Shown here in pieces: positions 1 through 9,470 of a stretch of DNA of 64,000 bases. The stretch is from Thermothielavioides terrestris NRRL 8126. Its lineage: Eukaryota > Ascomycota > Sordariomycetes > Sordariales > Chaetomiaceae. The notes below the pieces were generated by a model. The model was not told the DNA's origin. It saw only the letters and a program-made list of their open reading frames with translations, and searched no databases. The position numbers and the translations under genes were made by a program. The stretch covers positions 6,916,001 through 6,980,000 of the forward strand of contig NC_016458.1 of NCBI RefSeq assembly GCF_000226115.1. Reading direction: 5' to 3'. The stretch's first letter is position 1; every line of letters begins with the position of its first letter.

Positions 1-818
1 GCGATGTCCCATTTATTCGTGTCGTCCTACTGGCCCTGGGCTTTCGCTTTCTCAGCTGAGAAAACCCCTTCAACCACGGGCAAGGTCGCTGGAGCAACAC
101 ATAGTTAGAGCCATGTGTCTCATCGTTGATGTGCCTCCTCATGACACAGCAAAAATTACCCTTTCTTCTTCTTCTGCCCGCAGGTCAACCACTGTTGAAG
201 TCGATCTTCTAACACCTCCCTGCGGCAAAGCCGCCGCCAACGCAGACATTCCAAGAACATCCGAATCCTGTCTGAATTTCCTCCGGGGTATCGTTGAGAT
301 ATCTGTTGAAGCACGAAAACTGGGTTGGACCATTTCCCCCCCTCTTTTTTTTTTTCCCCAGCCTTCCAGTCTTGAAGCGTCTACCAGTTGATGATTGGGA
401 TCCATCCATCTATTCCAACACGCCTGCCTGCCCCCCCCCCCCCCCCCCCCCCTCCCGTTTTTGTTGAAAAATCAAGACCGACCTGACCAGTGGGACATAA
501 TGATGCCATGCACCCATTCCATGAGCATCCCGTTTTTTTTGATTCGCCAGCCCACTCACGAAAAACGCCTTCCCAAATGCATGCTGCTGTATGTTAAATA
601 ATGCTGTGCGTCGTCAGATTGCGTCGTCTCCATAGGTCCGGCCTCCCGCCCTGCTCCAGGCTGCGGATGGATAGATGGATATTAAATGTGCTGTTGAAAT
701 GCAGTGCGGCCATGAAAAAGGGTTGAAAAAGAAGGTTCTCGTCGCGGCTGCCAGCTGGCTTGGTTGAGCGATCCAGCTCGACTACGAGGCGAGCGAGGTG
801 TGAGGTCCTGGTAATATA
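1..818. other. intergenic, 3' flank of MET13
   Basis: I see no supportable gene here. Short open frames occur on both strands, overlap each other and lack family features. The stretch is rich in pyrimidine runs and includes a 22-base C tract. It probably holds the 3' UTR of the MET13-type gene and part of the next spacer. Confidence 0.6.
431..452. repeat. poly-C tract (22 bp)
   Basis: This is an uninterrupted run of 22 C bases in intergenic DNA. It is one of several homopolymer runs of 18 bp or more in the window. Confidence 0.9.
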
Positions 819-2728
819 CTAGGCCGATGTCTCGGCGCCGTTCGTGGGGTCAGCGGCCGGGCTCTTGGTCCCGTTGACCTGGGGTTGGGGGACCTTGTCC
901 AAGTCCCGAACCTCCAGTCCTTCTAGCACCTCGAAGATAGTCTGTCCACGGTGGAAATCGTTGTTGACTATTATGTCCGTCAGCGCTGCTACTTGCCATA
1001 GTCACACTCCGCAACCGGGATTAGCTTACCGATATTGACCAAGTACCAGGTGTTCATCATCTCCTCCAGCACGAGGCGACTGGGGCTGCCGGGGTCGTAG
1101 CATCGGGCCCATTCGGTGCCGAGCTGGAACGCCTCGTCTTTCCAGGCGAGAAAGCTTATCCTCTCGACAATGGTCGGCTGGACTATTTCCTTGCCGGGGA
1201 AGACACCCCAGGTGACAGCATTGGGCCCTTCGGACTGCGCGTTCGTCTCAAAGTTGCCAGACTTAGTCACGGCGTGGTAGGTCAGATCAGGGTGATTCTC
1301 GATGCGGCGCTTGATCTCCGGGAAGAGCTCGGGCGCGATGAACATCTCTAGATAGGCCTTCTGATAGACGTAGCCGTTCGCGGGGCCCCAGCCGTGGACC
1401 GGGTGCGACGACTTCGCACCGTTGACTGCTGGCTGTGAATTCACGGTGATGAGGCCGCGCTTGTTGAGGTCGATCATTTCCTTCTTGATTACCTCGGCCT
1501 CCTCGGCCACGGGCGCCTCGCTCCAGGGCAGATACTCGATCTCCTTGTTCAAGTACCGAACAAACAAGTTGGCGATGTCCCGGATGCAGGTGGGCTCGCC
1601 CCACTTCTTGCGGTTCTGCTCGTTGCTGCCCGTCAAGCCGATACCGTAGGCATCCAGCTCGCCGAAAGCCGGAGACCTCGAATCGCCCCAGCGGCCGTTG
1701 GGAAACTCGTCCCAGTCCTGCGTGCGCGCGACGTACGACTTGTTGCGGTTGCGCCAGAAGATGGGCCGGACGTCTTCGCCGCGGCGGCCGAAGCCCAGGG
1801 ACTGCTTCCAGGGCAGCGCCTGTTTCAGCGGGCGATCTGGCGACGGCAGCCAGTCCAGCTCCTCCAGGACCATACGAGTAGCCTGGGCAAGATTCATGGT
1901 GTAGAAGTGTAGGTGGCGGATGCCCGCGGCGAGGATCTTGCGGCACATGTCGGCCACAAGAGTTTTGCCGATGTCGCGGACCGCCACGTCGTCATTCTTG
2001 ACCGGCTCGAGCTTTGCCAGCCAATCGTCGGGAATCTTGCACTTCATGTGGTTCGCGCGGCGTAGGAAGCTGGCGTAGGTGGCAATGGGCATGATACCCG
2101 GTACGATGGGCACGGTGATGCCCCGTTCCCTGACCCTCCCGACCCAGCGAAGGAAGTTATCAACGTCGTAAAACATCTGGGTGACGATGAAGGAGGCGCC
2201 CATGTCGACCTTCTCCTTGAGGTGGTCGAGCAACAAGTCCTCGTCCTGATTGTCGTCGCAGCCTTCGGGGTAGCCGGCGACGCCGATGTCGAAGTGGTTC
2301 CCATACGTCTTGCGAATGTGCGCCACGAGGTCGCGGGCGTAACGGAAGCCGCCCTCGGTCGCCTCCCACTTCTCCTTGTCGCGGGGCGGGTCCCCCCGGA
2401 GGGCGAGGATGTTGGTGCAGCCGGCCTTATAAGCCTTCCGCAGCGCGTCGTTGACCCTCTCCTCGCCCATGTCGGTGCAGGTGAGATGCATGCATGCCTC
2501 GAGCCCCAGGTACGTCTGGGCCTGCACAACCATCTCGCACGTCAGCTCGGCAACGCGGCCGCCGGCGCCCCAGGTGATGTCGATGAACTTGGGACCGAAG
2601 TTGTACATGCGCTCCATGCGGTCGTAGAGGTTCTGCACACCCTGGGCTGTCTTGGGCGGGAAGTACTCGAACGAGAAGGACGGCTCGCCGGTCCTCTCGG
2701 CTTCCGCCAGCACGTCCTTGATATGCAT
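819..2728 (-). CDS. MET13: methylenetetrahydrofolate reductase, MET13 type
   Basis: Reduces 5,10-methylene-THF to 5-methyl-THF, the methyl donor for methionine synthesis; cytosolic and FAD-dependent. Model: exons 2728-1030 and 967-819, 615 residues. The 62-bp intron (GTAAGC..AATAG, branch-like GCTGAC) lies near the 3' end. Reading through it gives a false stop, while splicing restores YLVNIVNNDF, which matches the yeast Met13 end VNIVDNDY. Residues 1-300 form the catalytic barrel (SFEYFPPK near 19-26, CMHLTCTD, ALRGDPPRD, QMFYDVDNF, PGIMPI). Residues 300-600 form the eukaryotic regulatory domain (RPIFW, DEFPNGRWGDS, ITVNSQP, HGWGP, NAVTWGVFPG). Sequence and length (yeast Met13 is 600) favour MET13 over MET12. 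The start is the first ATG of the conserved N-terminus. Confidence 0.95.
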
Positions 2729-4194
2729 GGTGGCAGGCTGTCTCTATCTTCTAACGGGGACGGGAACCGGGTGACAAGAACGCGCTGCTGTAGAGAAGAG
2801 GCAATAGCTCTCTGGTTAGCCCGCTGTATGCCATTGTCGTTCCAGAGCCGCTCGGACAGCAAGGGACCGAACAGCTCAAGACGATGTATGATGAGGGATG
2901 TCTTTGGACGGAGCTCAGGACGAAAGCAAAACGACAGGAATAAGAAGGGGTTCACATGCTTCACCCCAGGAGCCAGATGCAGCAGCAGGGAGCAAGCAAT
3001 GCCGGGAAGACGCTGATGCACAGGGAAGGAAGCGAAGTGGACGGGGAGGTGGGGGAAGGGCATACATGGTCGGTCAATTCCGCTGGACAGCTCAACAACA
3101 CGCTCACTCCTTCGGGGGAGGGGAGGGGAGAGGGGGAAGGAAGCAGCGTCTATTCCGGCCAGTTCTACACTCTGTGCACCGTGGTGCCCTCGAGGTCCCG
3201 CCAAATTTAGTTCCCACGGCGTGGAGGTAGAAAACTGGGAAGGAAGGAGGAAAGGAAGAAGAGAAGGAAAGAAAAGCGCGAGGTTGAGACTGGCGAGAAT
3301 GGGGAAGGAAGGACCACACTGCACCGCGGGGCAGCGGTGCTTTTAGACGCACAGTGCGCGAAGGAAAGTGAGATGCTCCTGGGACCAGCTCTTCGCCGTG
3401 CCCGGAGTAGCGACGAGCGCTGATTGGAGGATGCATCTGGCATGCAGCGATCTGATGCCCCACCACACCCGTATCTGCGCCGTCCCGGGGTCCGATCATG
3501 GATGTTTCTTTCGATGGACCCCGCAGCCGTTGAAGAATTGAGAAAGAGAAACTGGAACTGAGGGCCAGAACAGCAATGCCAGCAGTCATGAGAGAACCTA
3601 CAGCAAACACAATTCGTGGTTTCAATGAGGAGGGCAGGATTTTGTACGCCTCTTGTCACCCAATGCTGGCCTCGCAACACGGCATGCTGTGAGAGAGGAA
3701 TGGCGGTCAATGCCTGGTCATGTCCGCGCTCGTCCATGTGCATCTCGGTACTGTGTAAGATTGGTGTGGGAGCACAGCAGCGCGTGTCCCAGAGTTTACG
3801 CAGTAGGCCAGGTTCAGATGCAACTCTGACGGACTTCATCCCGCTGTGTTGTATTCCGCAATACGTTTAGTTCCGAGCTTAATGATATTAATTCCAAAAA
3901 TGCCAGGTGCAGAGCCTCCAACCCCGACAGAATATCCCCTCCGGCTTCCCCGGTTCTGCTCACTGCGTACGTACCCCCACTGTCCTTCATGCCCGTCGTT
4001 CCGTCCCATCCTTCATGCCCCACTCCCTTGCATGACAAAAAGCCTCCGAACATCACACGTCACACATACTGTGTAGAACACGCCTACTGTGGTATCCGGA
4101 GGAGCTGACAACACCTGACTGACGTGTTCTCGGGGGATTCTGCACATTCAACGTCTTCTTCGTCCAAAATAAATACGCTGCAAGAGCAAAAGCT
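2729..4194. other. intergenic between MET13 promoter and tRNA gene
   Basis: This is the upstream region of the minus-strand MET13-type gene. Open frames on both strands overlap one another, are purine/pyrimidine biased and lack recognisable domains, so I call no gene. Purine-rich stretches around 3110-3300 explain the Ser/Lys/Arg-rich spurious translations. Confidence 0.6.
4188..4191 (-). terminator. RNA polymerase III T-run terminator
   Basis: A TTTT run on the minus strand lies 3 bp downstream of the tRNA-Ala 3' end. This is the expected Pol III termination signal, though near the minimum length. Confidence 0.6.
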
Positions 4195-4285
4195 TGGACG
4201 AGCTGGGAATCGAACCCAGGACCTTTCGCATTCACCTGGAGGCAAATATGCTAAGCGAACGCTCTACCAACTGAGCCACACGCCC
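4195..4285 (-). tRNA. tRNA-Ala(AGC): tRNA-Ala (anticodon AGC) with 18-bp intron
   Basis: The minus strand reads GGGCGTG...CTCGTCC-A. The acceptor stem has G1-C72, G2-C71 and the alanine identity pair G3:U70; position 6-67 is a T-T mismatch. The A box (TGGCTCAGTTGG) and B box (GGTTCGATTCC) are intact. The anticodon arm is TTCGC-TT-AGC-A...T-GCGAA. An 18-bp intron (4248-4231) sits one base 3' of the anticodon, the canonical nuclear tRNA intron site. The spliced length is 73 nt. A neighbouring T-run can terminate Pol III. Confidence 0.95.
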
Positions 4286-4909
4286 TTGATCAAAATGTTC
4301 CTGTTCTGGTATCATGAAGGCCGACGAGGTCTCGAATGTACTGTCTAGCCTCCGATATTCGAAGGTTTTGACCCTTTATGCCCTTCAATCGATGTGCAAA
4401 ACGATAATGTTTTAAGATTGAACACTTCCATCTTTGAAGTGCGGTTTTGGGGGGCTAGCTGTGCAAGGGGAACAGCAATGTCAAAACTCTGAAGTAAATA
4501 CACCACGAGCGTTTGTTCATGCATAACATAGCCAAGTAGAGGAGCAAATGGACACTGAATGGTGACTTTCGGCCAGTCCTTTCGTGGCGTTGGAGATTCT
4601 CGCCTAACTGCGGGTTTGAAGACGGTTAGAAGCAAGAAGCACGCAAGCCTGTCTGGAGGACGGGCTCAAGTTGTTGATGCGAGAACCAAGTGATCACAGC
4701 TTCCTGATGCAGGTTGGCATACACACGCCCCAGGAAAGAATGCAGCTAGACCAAGACGGAGAGGAAAAGCGAAGATAGAAGAATGCCCAACAGGTATGCG
4801 TCTCTATCCAGCTCTATCTATAGTGGACCGAACGATATCACCCGCCACAGTGAAAATGCCAAACGCTGTTCCCTCAACACTCCGATGGTTCCGACAAAAC
4901 ACCGTCTAG
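4286..4909. other. intergenic between tRNA-Ala and the ROG1-like gene
   Basis: No gene supported. This is the 5' flank of the minus-strand tRNA and the 3' flank of the lipase gene. Confidence 0.6.
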
Positions 4910-7900
4910 CTACTTCCTCCCTTCACCCGGCGACTTGGACCGACCGGCAGCACCTTTCCCAACGATCTTCTCCGTCCAACTCCACGGACTCGAGCTCCTC
5001 TCGCCGCCAAACGGAATGCCCAGCCCACCGCTGCCCCTCTTGCTCTTCGTGTCCGCCGTCCTGGGCCCGCCGCCGCCGTCGTCACTCTCGTCAGCGCTGT
5101 CTAGCCAGTCCCGCTCGCTCCACGAGACCGAGTCCAGCCTATCCAGGTTAGGCCGCGGCGTGGTGGGCGATGCCGGCCCGGCCCCGGGCTCGGTCCCGGG
5201 GGCGAACAACCCGAGCGCGTTGTGATCCCGCCCCCGGCCGCTATCGCTCCGCGGACTGGGCAGCAGCTCGGGCACCATATCGGCCTCCTCGCCGCCGCTG
5301 TCCGCTCCTCCGCCGCCCGCACCACGTCCATCTTCCTCACGCCCATCACCCGCATCGGCACCCGCACGAGCACGAGCACCAGCACTAACCCCCTGCGCAT
5401 CCGCATTCGCCTTCGCCTTCTCATGCGCCCCACCGCCCGCACCCGCCATCGTGACCGTCTCGTGCTGTCTGACGTTCTCGGCCACCCGCGCGGCGTCGCT
5501 GAAGTGCGCCTCGACCAGGTGCTGCACGACGGGCCAGCCGAAGGCGTTGGCGAAGGTGCGGCGCACGACGATGTTGTTGTGCGCGTCCGGCTCCAGCTTG
5601 ACGAGCACCTTGCGCCACGACAGGCCGCTGTGGTAGGCGCGCGCGATCTTCTCCTCGACGCGCATCTGCGACGTGTCGACGTAGTCCTCCTCGGGAAGCG
5701 GCGGTGGTGGTGGTGGTTGCTGCTGCTGCTGCTGCTGCTGCTGCGATGGTGGGTGTTGTTCCGAGGTTGGTGGGTGGGTGGTGTCTCTCTCGAAGGTGAG
5801 GATGTTGGGTGTGGATTCGTCGCTGCCGCTGGCGGGGTGGTTGGCCGGGTTGGATTGCGGCGAGAGGGGAGAAGAGTCTTTGCGGTCGGCCGACTGGAAC
5901 GGGGCCGGGGAGGACGTCTCGCTTCGGGCTGTCTTCTGGGAGGAGCTGGCAGTTGGGGCCCAGCGGAGCAGAGTGAGAGGACTGGAAGACCGCTGCTTTA
6001 GTGGTGGCGGGGGGATGTCTGACGGATGATAGACGCGATCATGGAAGATCGTGCGCGGGCGTTTGGACGGATCGATGATGAACTCAATTGACGGCAGCTT
6101 TGGGTTGAGGAGGTCGCCAGCAGACTCGAATATGGTTGTCCTCGGGGGAGCTGACACGCTCTCTGGTTCCTCAGAGAGCTCGTCTCCGGCGGTCACCTTC
6201 GACTTGGAAGTTGCTCCGGGATCGGGGGAGAGCCAGTCGTCCGCCTTGAGTGTTTGGCTGCGCTTGTAAATCTTGCTCACCTTAGGAGACACAGCGGGTG
6301 GCGGCTTTGGACTCTCGCTGCGGAAGAAGTTGAAGAACCCGGCAAAGGGATTCGAGGTGGTCGTGCCTGAACCCTGTAGGCTTTGCAGCTCCGAGGACGA
6401 CGCTTCTCGGTAGCGGCCGGTCATCGACCTGAGACTTTGCCGGTCATCTTCGAGTGTGGCGTTGGTCGGCGGCTGAGGGACTTCGTGAGAATCTCCAGCA
6501 GGGCCGGCGGGAGTGGTCTTGCCCGTGCTGCTGGCCTCGTCCTTGTCTTCACTCTGGTCGGGCGACCATGGCGCGAGCCTGGGCGTGGTGACGGTAGCTC
6601 CCGTGAGCTCAGCCCATCCGAACCCGACGACCGTTTCCACGAGGCCTGCCTCTCGGCGGGCCTTTTCCACCCGTCCGAGACCTTGCCAATCGAGGAAAAG
6701 GAGACAGCTGGTCCGGAGGGGCACGATGCCGTCATTGACCACGTTCGAGTACACCGTCCTATTCCGGAACTTCTTAAGCGCCTTATGTGCCGGGCCAGTA
6801 GGCAGGATTCGGAGCAGTGGCTTGGACTCGGGCTGCGGCTCCCCATAAACGCGCTTCTGCGCCTGCTCTCCAAGGTTGCTCACGAGGGCACTCCAGCCAC
6901 TTCGTGCAATAGTCGGCGCCCTCCAGGTTAGCCCCAGGTCCTGACCCGTCCTCCCGACCAGGCCGAAGTCCAGAGCAAACTTCACATAGAGCGGATTCTC
7001 GTGGTTCAAGCCAAGGAACGGGGAAGCCAGAGCAATAAAGTTGACTGGCTCGATGAGCTCGAAGAACCGCGGGGAGTGCTTCTGGATGTACGCAATGGCA
7101 TACGTTTGTACGAGGCCACCAAGGGAATGGCCGATGAAGCTGATCTTGGTGAATTTGTACAACCGCCCACCGCCGGCGGGAGACGGCATGTGATGGACCG
7201 AGCTATGCTTGTGAGCTTCTTCGACAGCCTTCTTCTGCGCACTCGTCTTGAGCGAGTGGGCGATGGCCTCTGAAGCTGCCTTGGCAGTCGGCAAGCAGGG
7301 CTGATCCGGGTAGGTCATGGAGAGGATGTACCTAGCAAGGCGTTTCCCCAAGTACTTGATGCCCCTTTCCGTTTTGGTGGCATTTCCGGAGTAGCCGCGG
7401 ACAACCACCTCTTCGTCATCGTCATCATCATCATCATCAATGTCGCCCGCGTCTGTCTCGCCACTCTGACCCTGGCCGTTGGCTTGACCGTCCGCCTCTC
7501 CAAATCCAGGAGCCGCAGTAGGGGCTTGACTGCTTTCTCCGGAGCCATCCACGGCTGGGGACGCGTCACCTGCTGAGTGGCGGGCGCGGCTCCTCGCAAT
7601 CCTCTCTTTAGCTTTGCGCGCTTTCGCGTCGATCCGTGCCTGCTTCGCAGCCGCATCTATGCTTTCCTTGAGGAACAGCATGTCTGAGCCAAGGTTGCTG
7701 TGCAAACCGTGCGTGAGTATCACCAGGTGGACCTTCTTCTGCCTGTGCCTTGAGCGCCGCCTAGACTCATCAGCCTCGGCGCTATCCATGACAGACTCGA
7801 CCGGAGCGTCGGCGCCATCATTTTCTCTCGCCCGAAGCCAGCCCATCTCATCCCAGCCTGGAAGCTGCGGCGTGTTCCACAGGGCCGCGGTGTCCTCCAC

Positions 7901-8644
7901 TTTGAGGTGTATGGCCTTCGAGAAGACGCCTTTTGGCTGCGCCGGGTGGTCCCTGTATGCCCCAGCACTCCGCTGGAAATCACTGACATGCCCCGGCTGA
8001 GGGGCTTGCGCTTGGCTGCCAATGATGGGGATCACGGAGCCGGGGCTGAGCGACTTTTCATCGCGCGCCAGCAGTATTTCGTAGTGCACGGATGCCGAAG
8101 CGGAGAAGATGACCTGCGATGTGATCTCTATGACCCAAGACACAGCGTCCTCATCATGTCCGGGCCCAGCTCCAAAGTGGCCATGCTGGCTGCTGCCCTC
8201 GCCTGCAGACTGGCGGATGTTGTCGGGGACGACCAGATGGCAGTTCCAGACGGCGCCGGGCTTGAGCATGGGTTCGAACTCGGGCACGCCATAGCGACGG
8301 GGATTCTCAAACTTCTCAAAAGGCTTGAACGTCGACGGGACGGCGGCAACGGACAGCGTGTACGGGCCGTGGACGAACGCGGCACGGAGGGCGATGGCGC
8401 AAGTGTTCTTGATGCGCAGGTAGAGGAACTCGGGAGACGGGAGGATATGGTCGGCCGAGGGCTTGTACGTGACGATGTAGCGCACCACCTCGCCGATCTT
8501 GACGCTGCCGGTCTGGTGGAGGAGAAGCATGGCCGACATTCCCAAGAAGAGCGCCAGCACCAACACAGCCCGGAGCACGGTCTCAGCGTCGCATGTATTC
8601 GGTACACTGTGCAGCACGCAGGAGTCTTGCAGGGCACGCGACAC
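4910..8644 (-). CDS. ROG1-type putative serine lipase (DUF676)
   Basis: An uninterrupted frame of 1244 residues, similar to the yeast ROG1/YOR059C (LPL1) putative lipases, which act on lipids at membranes or lipid droplets. Residues about 39-290 are the conserved N-terminal domain (MLLLHQTGSVKIGEVVRY, RAAFVHGPYTLSV). The hydrolase core follows: HGLHSN near 312-317, VVVRGYSGN and KTERGIKYLGKRLARY near 410-435, and nucleophile elbow GHSLGGLVQTYA near 504 with the predicted catalytic Ser. About 70 low-complexity residues, including an Asp run, split the core. The last ~550 residues are disordered, with Gln and Pro runs and Ser-rich stretches. The most upstream ATG adds a hydrophobic 38-residue leader. 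The family usually begins at MLLLHQ, so 8530 may be the true start. Confidence 0.88.
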   Translation of the reverse strand: MSRALQDSCVLHSVPNTCDAETVLRAVLVLALFLGMSAMLLLHQTGSVKIGEVVRYIVTYKPSADHILPSPEFLYLRIKNTCAIALRAAFVHGPYTLSVAAVPSTFKPFEKFENPRRYGVPEFEPMLKPGAVWNCHLVVPDNIRQSAGEGSSQHGHFGAGPGHDEDAVSWVIEITSQVIFSASASVHYEILLARDEKSLSPGSVIPIIGSQAQAPQPGHVSDFQRSAGAYRDHPAQPKGVFSKAIHLKVEDTAALWNTPQLPGWDEMGWLRARENDGADAPVESVMDSAEADESRRRSRHRQKKVHLVILTHGLHSNLGSDMLFLKESIDAAAKQARIDAKARKAKERIARSRARHSAGDASPAVDGSGESSQAPTAAPGFGEADGQANGQGQSGETDAGDIDDDDDDDDEEVVVRGYSGNATKTERGIKYLGKRLARYILSMTYPDQPCLPTAKAASEAIAHSLKTSAQKKAVEEAHKHSSVHHMPSPAGGGRLYKFTKISFIGHSLGGLVQTYAIAYIQKHSPRFFELIEPVNFIALASPFLGLNHENPLYVKFALDFGLVGRTGQDLGLTWRAPTIARSGWSALVSNLGEQAQKRVYGEPQPESKPLLRILPTGPAHKALKKFRNRTVYSNVVNDGIVPLRTSCLLFLDWQGLGRVEKARREAGLVETVVGFGWAELTGATVTTPRLAPWSPDQSEDKDEASSTGKTTPAGPAGDSHEVPQPPTNATLEDDRQSLRSMTGRYREASSSELQSLQGSGTTTSNPFAGFFNFFRSESPKPPPAVSPKVSKIYKRSQTLKADDWLSPDPGATSKSKVTAGDELSEEPESVSAPPRTTIFESAGDLLNPKLPSIEFIIDPSKRPRTIFHDRVYHPSDIPPPPLKQRSSSPLTLLRWAPTASSSQKTARSETSSPAPFQSADRKDSSPLSPQSNPANHPASGSDESTPNILTFERDTTHPPTSEQHPPSQQQQQQQQQPPPPPPLPEEDYVDTSQMRVEEKIARAYHSGLSWRKVLVKLEPDAHNNIVVRRTFANAFGWPVVQHLVEAHFSDAARVAENVRQHETVTMAGAGGGAHEKAKANADAQGVSAGARARAGADAGDGREEDGRGAGGGGADSGGEEADMVPELLPSPRSDSGRGRDHNALGLFAPGTEPGAGPASPTTPRPNLDRLDSVSWSERDWLDSADESDDGGGGPRTADTKSKRGSGGLGIPFGGERSSSPWSWTEKIVGKGAAGRSKSPGEGRK

Positions 8645-8885
8645 GGGGCGGCTTCGACGGGGCCGGCGGGAGTGTTGGCGGGACTGCCCACTACTTTAGT
8701 CCATCGTGTGCGTCAGTGTCGGGATCGTCGTAAGGCGGCTGCGCTGCTCCGTGGAGTCGGGCGGAATCAGAGGTGGTCGCGATGGGTGGGGTTGGATTCC
8801 GGACGGAAGTCCGGAGCATCAGGTATCTTGGAACAGACGGCACATGAACATGCAAGGCTGAGCCTTCGAACTGTTGGACCGGGTA

Positions 8886-8950
8886 GCCGGGATGCCTGAC
8901 CGGGATGCTTGGCCGGGATGTTTGGCCCGGATGCCTGGCTGGGATGCTTA
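8886..8950. repeat. 13-bp minisatellite, 5 copies
   Basis: There are five head-to-tail variants of GCCGGGATGCCTG: gccgggatgcctg, accgggatgcttg, gccgggatgtttg, gcccggatgcctg and gctgggatgctta. The unit is 13 bp and the whole is 65 bp, in the divergent intergenic region. Confidence 0.9.
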
Positions 8951-8983
8951 TCAAGTGTAAGGTACGGCCGTATTCCGTAATCT

Positions 8984-9000
8984 GTACGGATTATCCGTAC
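8984..9000. promoter_or_regulatory. 17-bp palindrome, possible factor-binding site
   Basis: GTACGGAT-T-ATCCGTAC has perfect 8-bp arms around one central base and lies between two divergent genes. A dimeric regulator could bind it, but that is inference only. Confidence 0.35.
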
Positions 9001-9470
9001 TGTACATTTAATCACGGAGAGTTACTGTGATAGGTAACTTATCTGTATTGATTCTTGGCTGCACTGTCGCGTGCTGTTCTGCACGTGCCCGATGCAATCT
9101 GAGAGCCAGCCTTACTCTGTATTGTCTGTTGCTGTGAGAAAAGCCTGACAGGTACTGTACCTGGCTCTTACTGTGTACATTTCGGTGGGTATACTACCTG
9201 AATCACTAAACTAACGGCGAGTGCAGCAGCGCGTATCCGCAAGGCGGTCGAACACGTGACAAGATCGACCCACCGGCTGGCAAGGGCCTGACGACACCAT
9301 GATTGACCGCCAACTTTTTTAAGCCGGCAGTATTTTCACAGCGTCAGACCCCTCCACCCATCCCCCCGGCACCGGCACCGGCACCGCGAAAGCAGCTCAC
9401 CGACCGGCCAGCAGCATCGACAGCCTCTGCCCTATTGATTGATGCGCCGTCAGCCATTCTGACCATAACC

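Larger units (their letters stand above)
8645..9470. other. shared divergent promoter region, lipase and zinc-finger gene
   Basis: The two flanking genes diverge from this spacer, so it must hold both promoters. It contains a 13-bp minisatellite and a 17-bp near-perfect palindrome, listed separately. I see no coding sequence. Confidence 0.7.
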
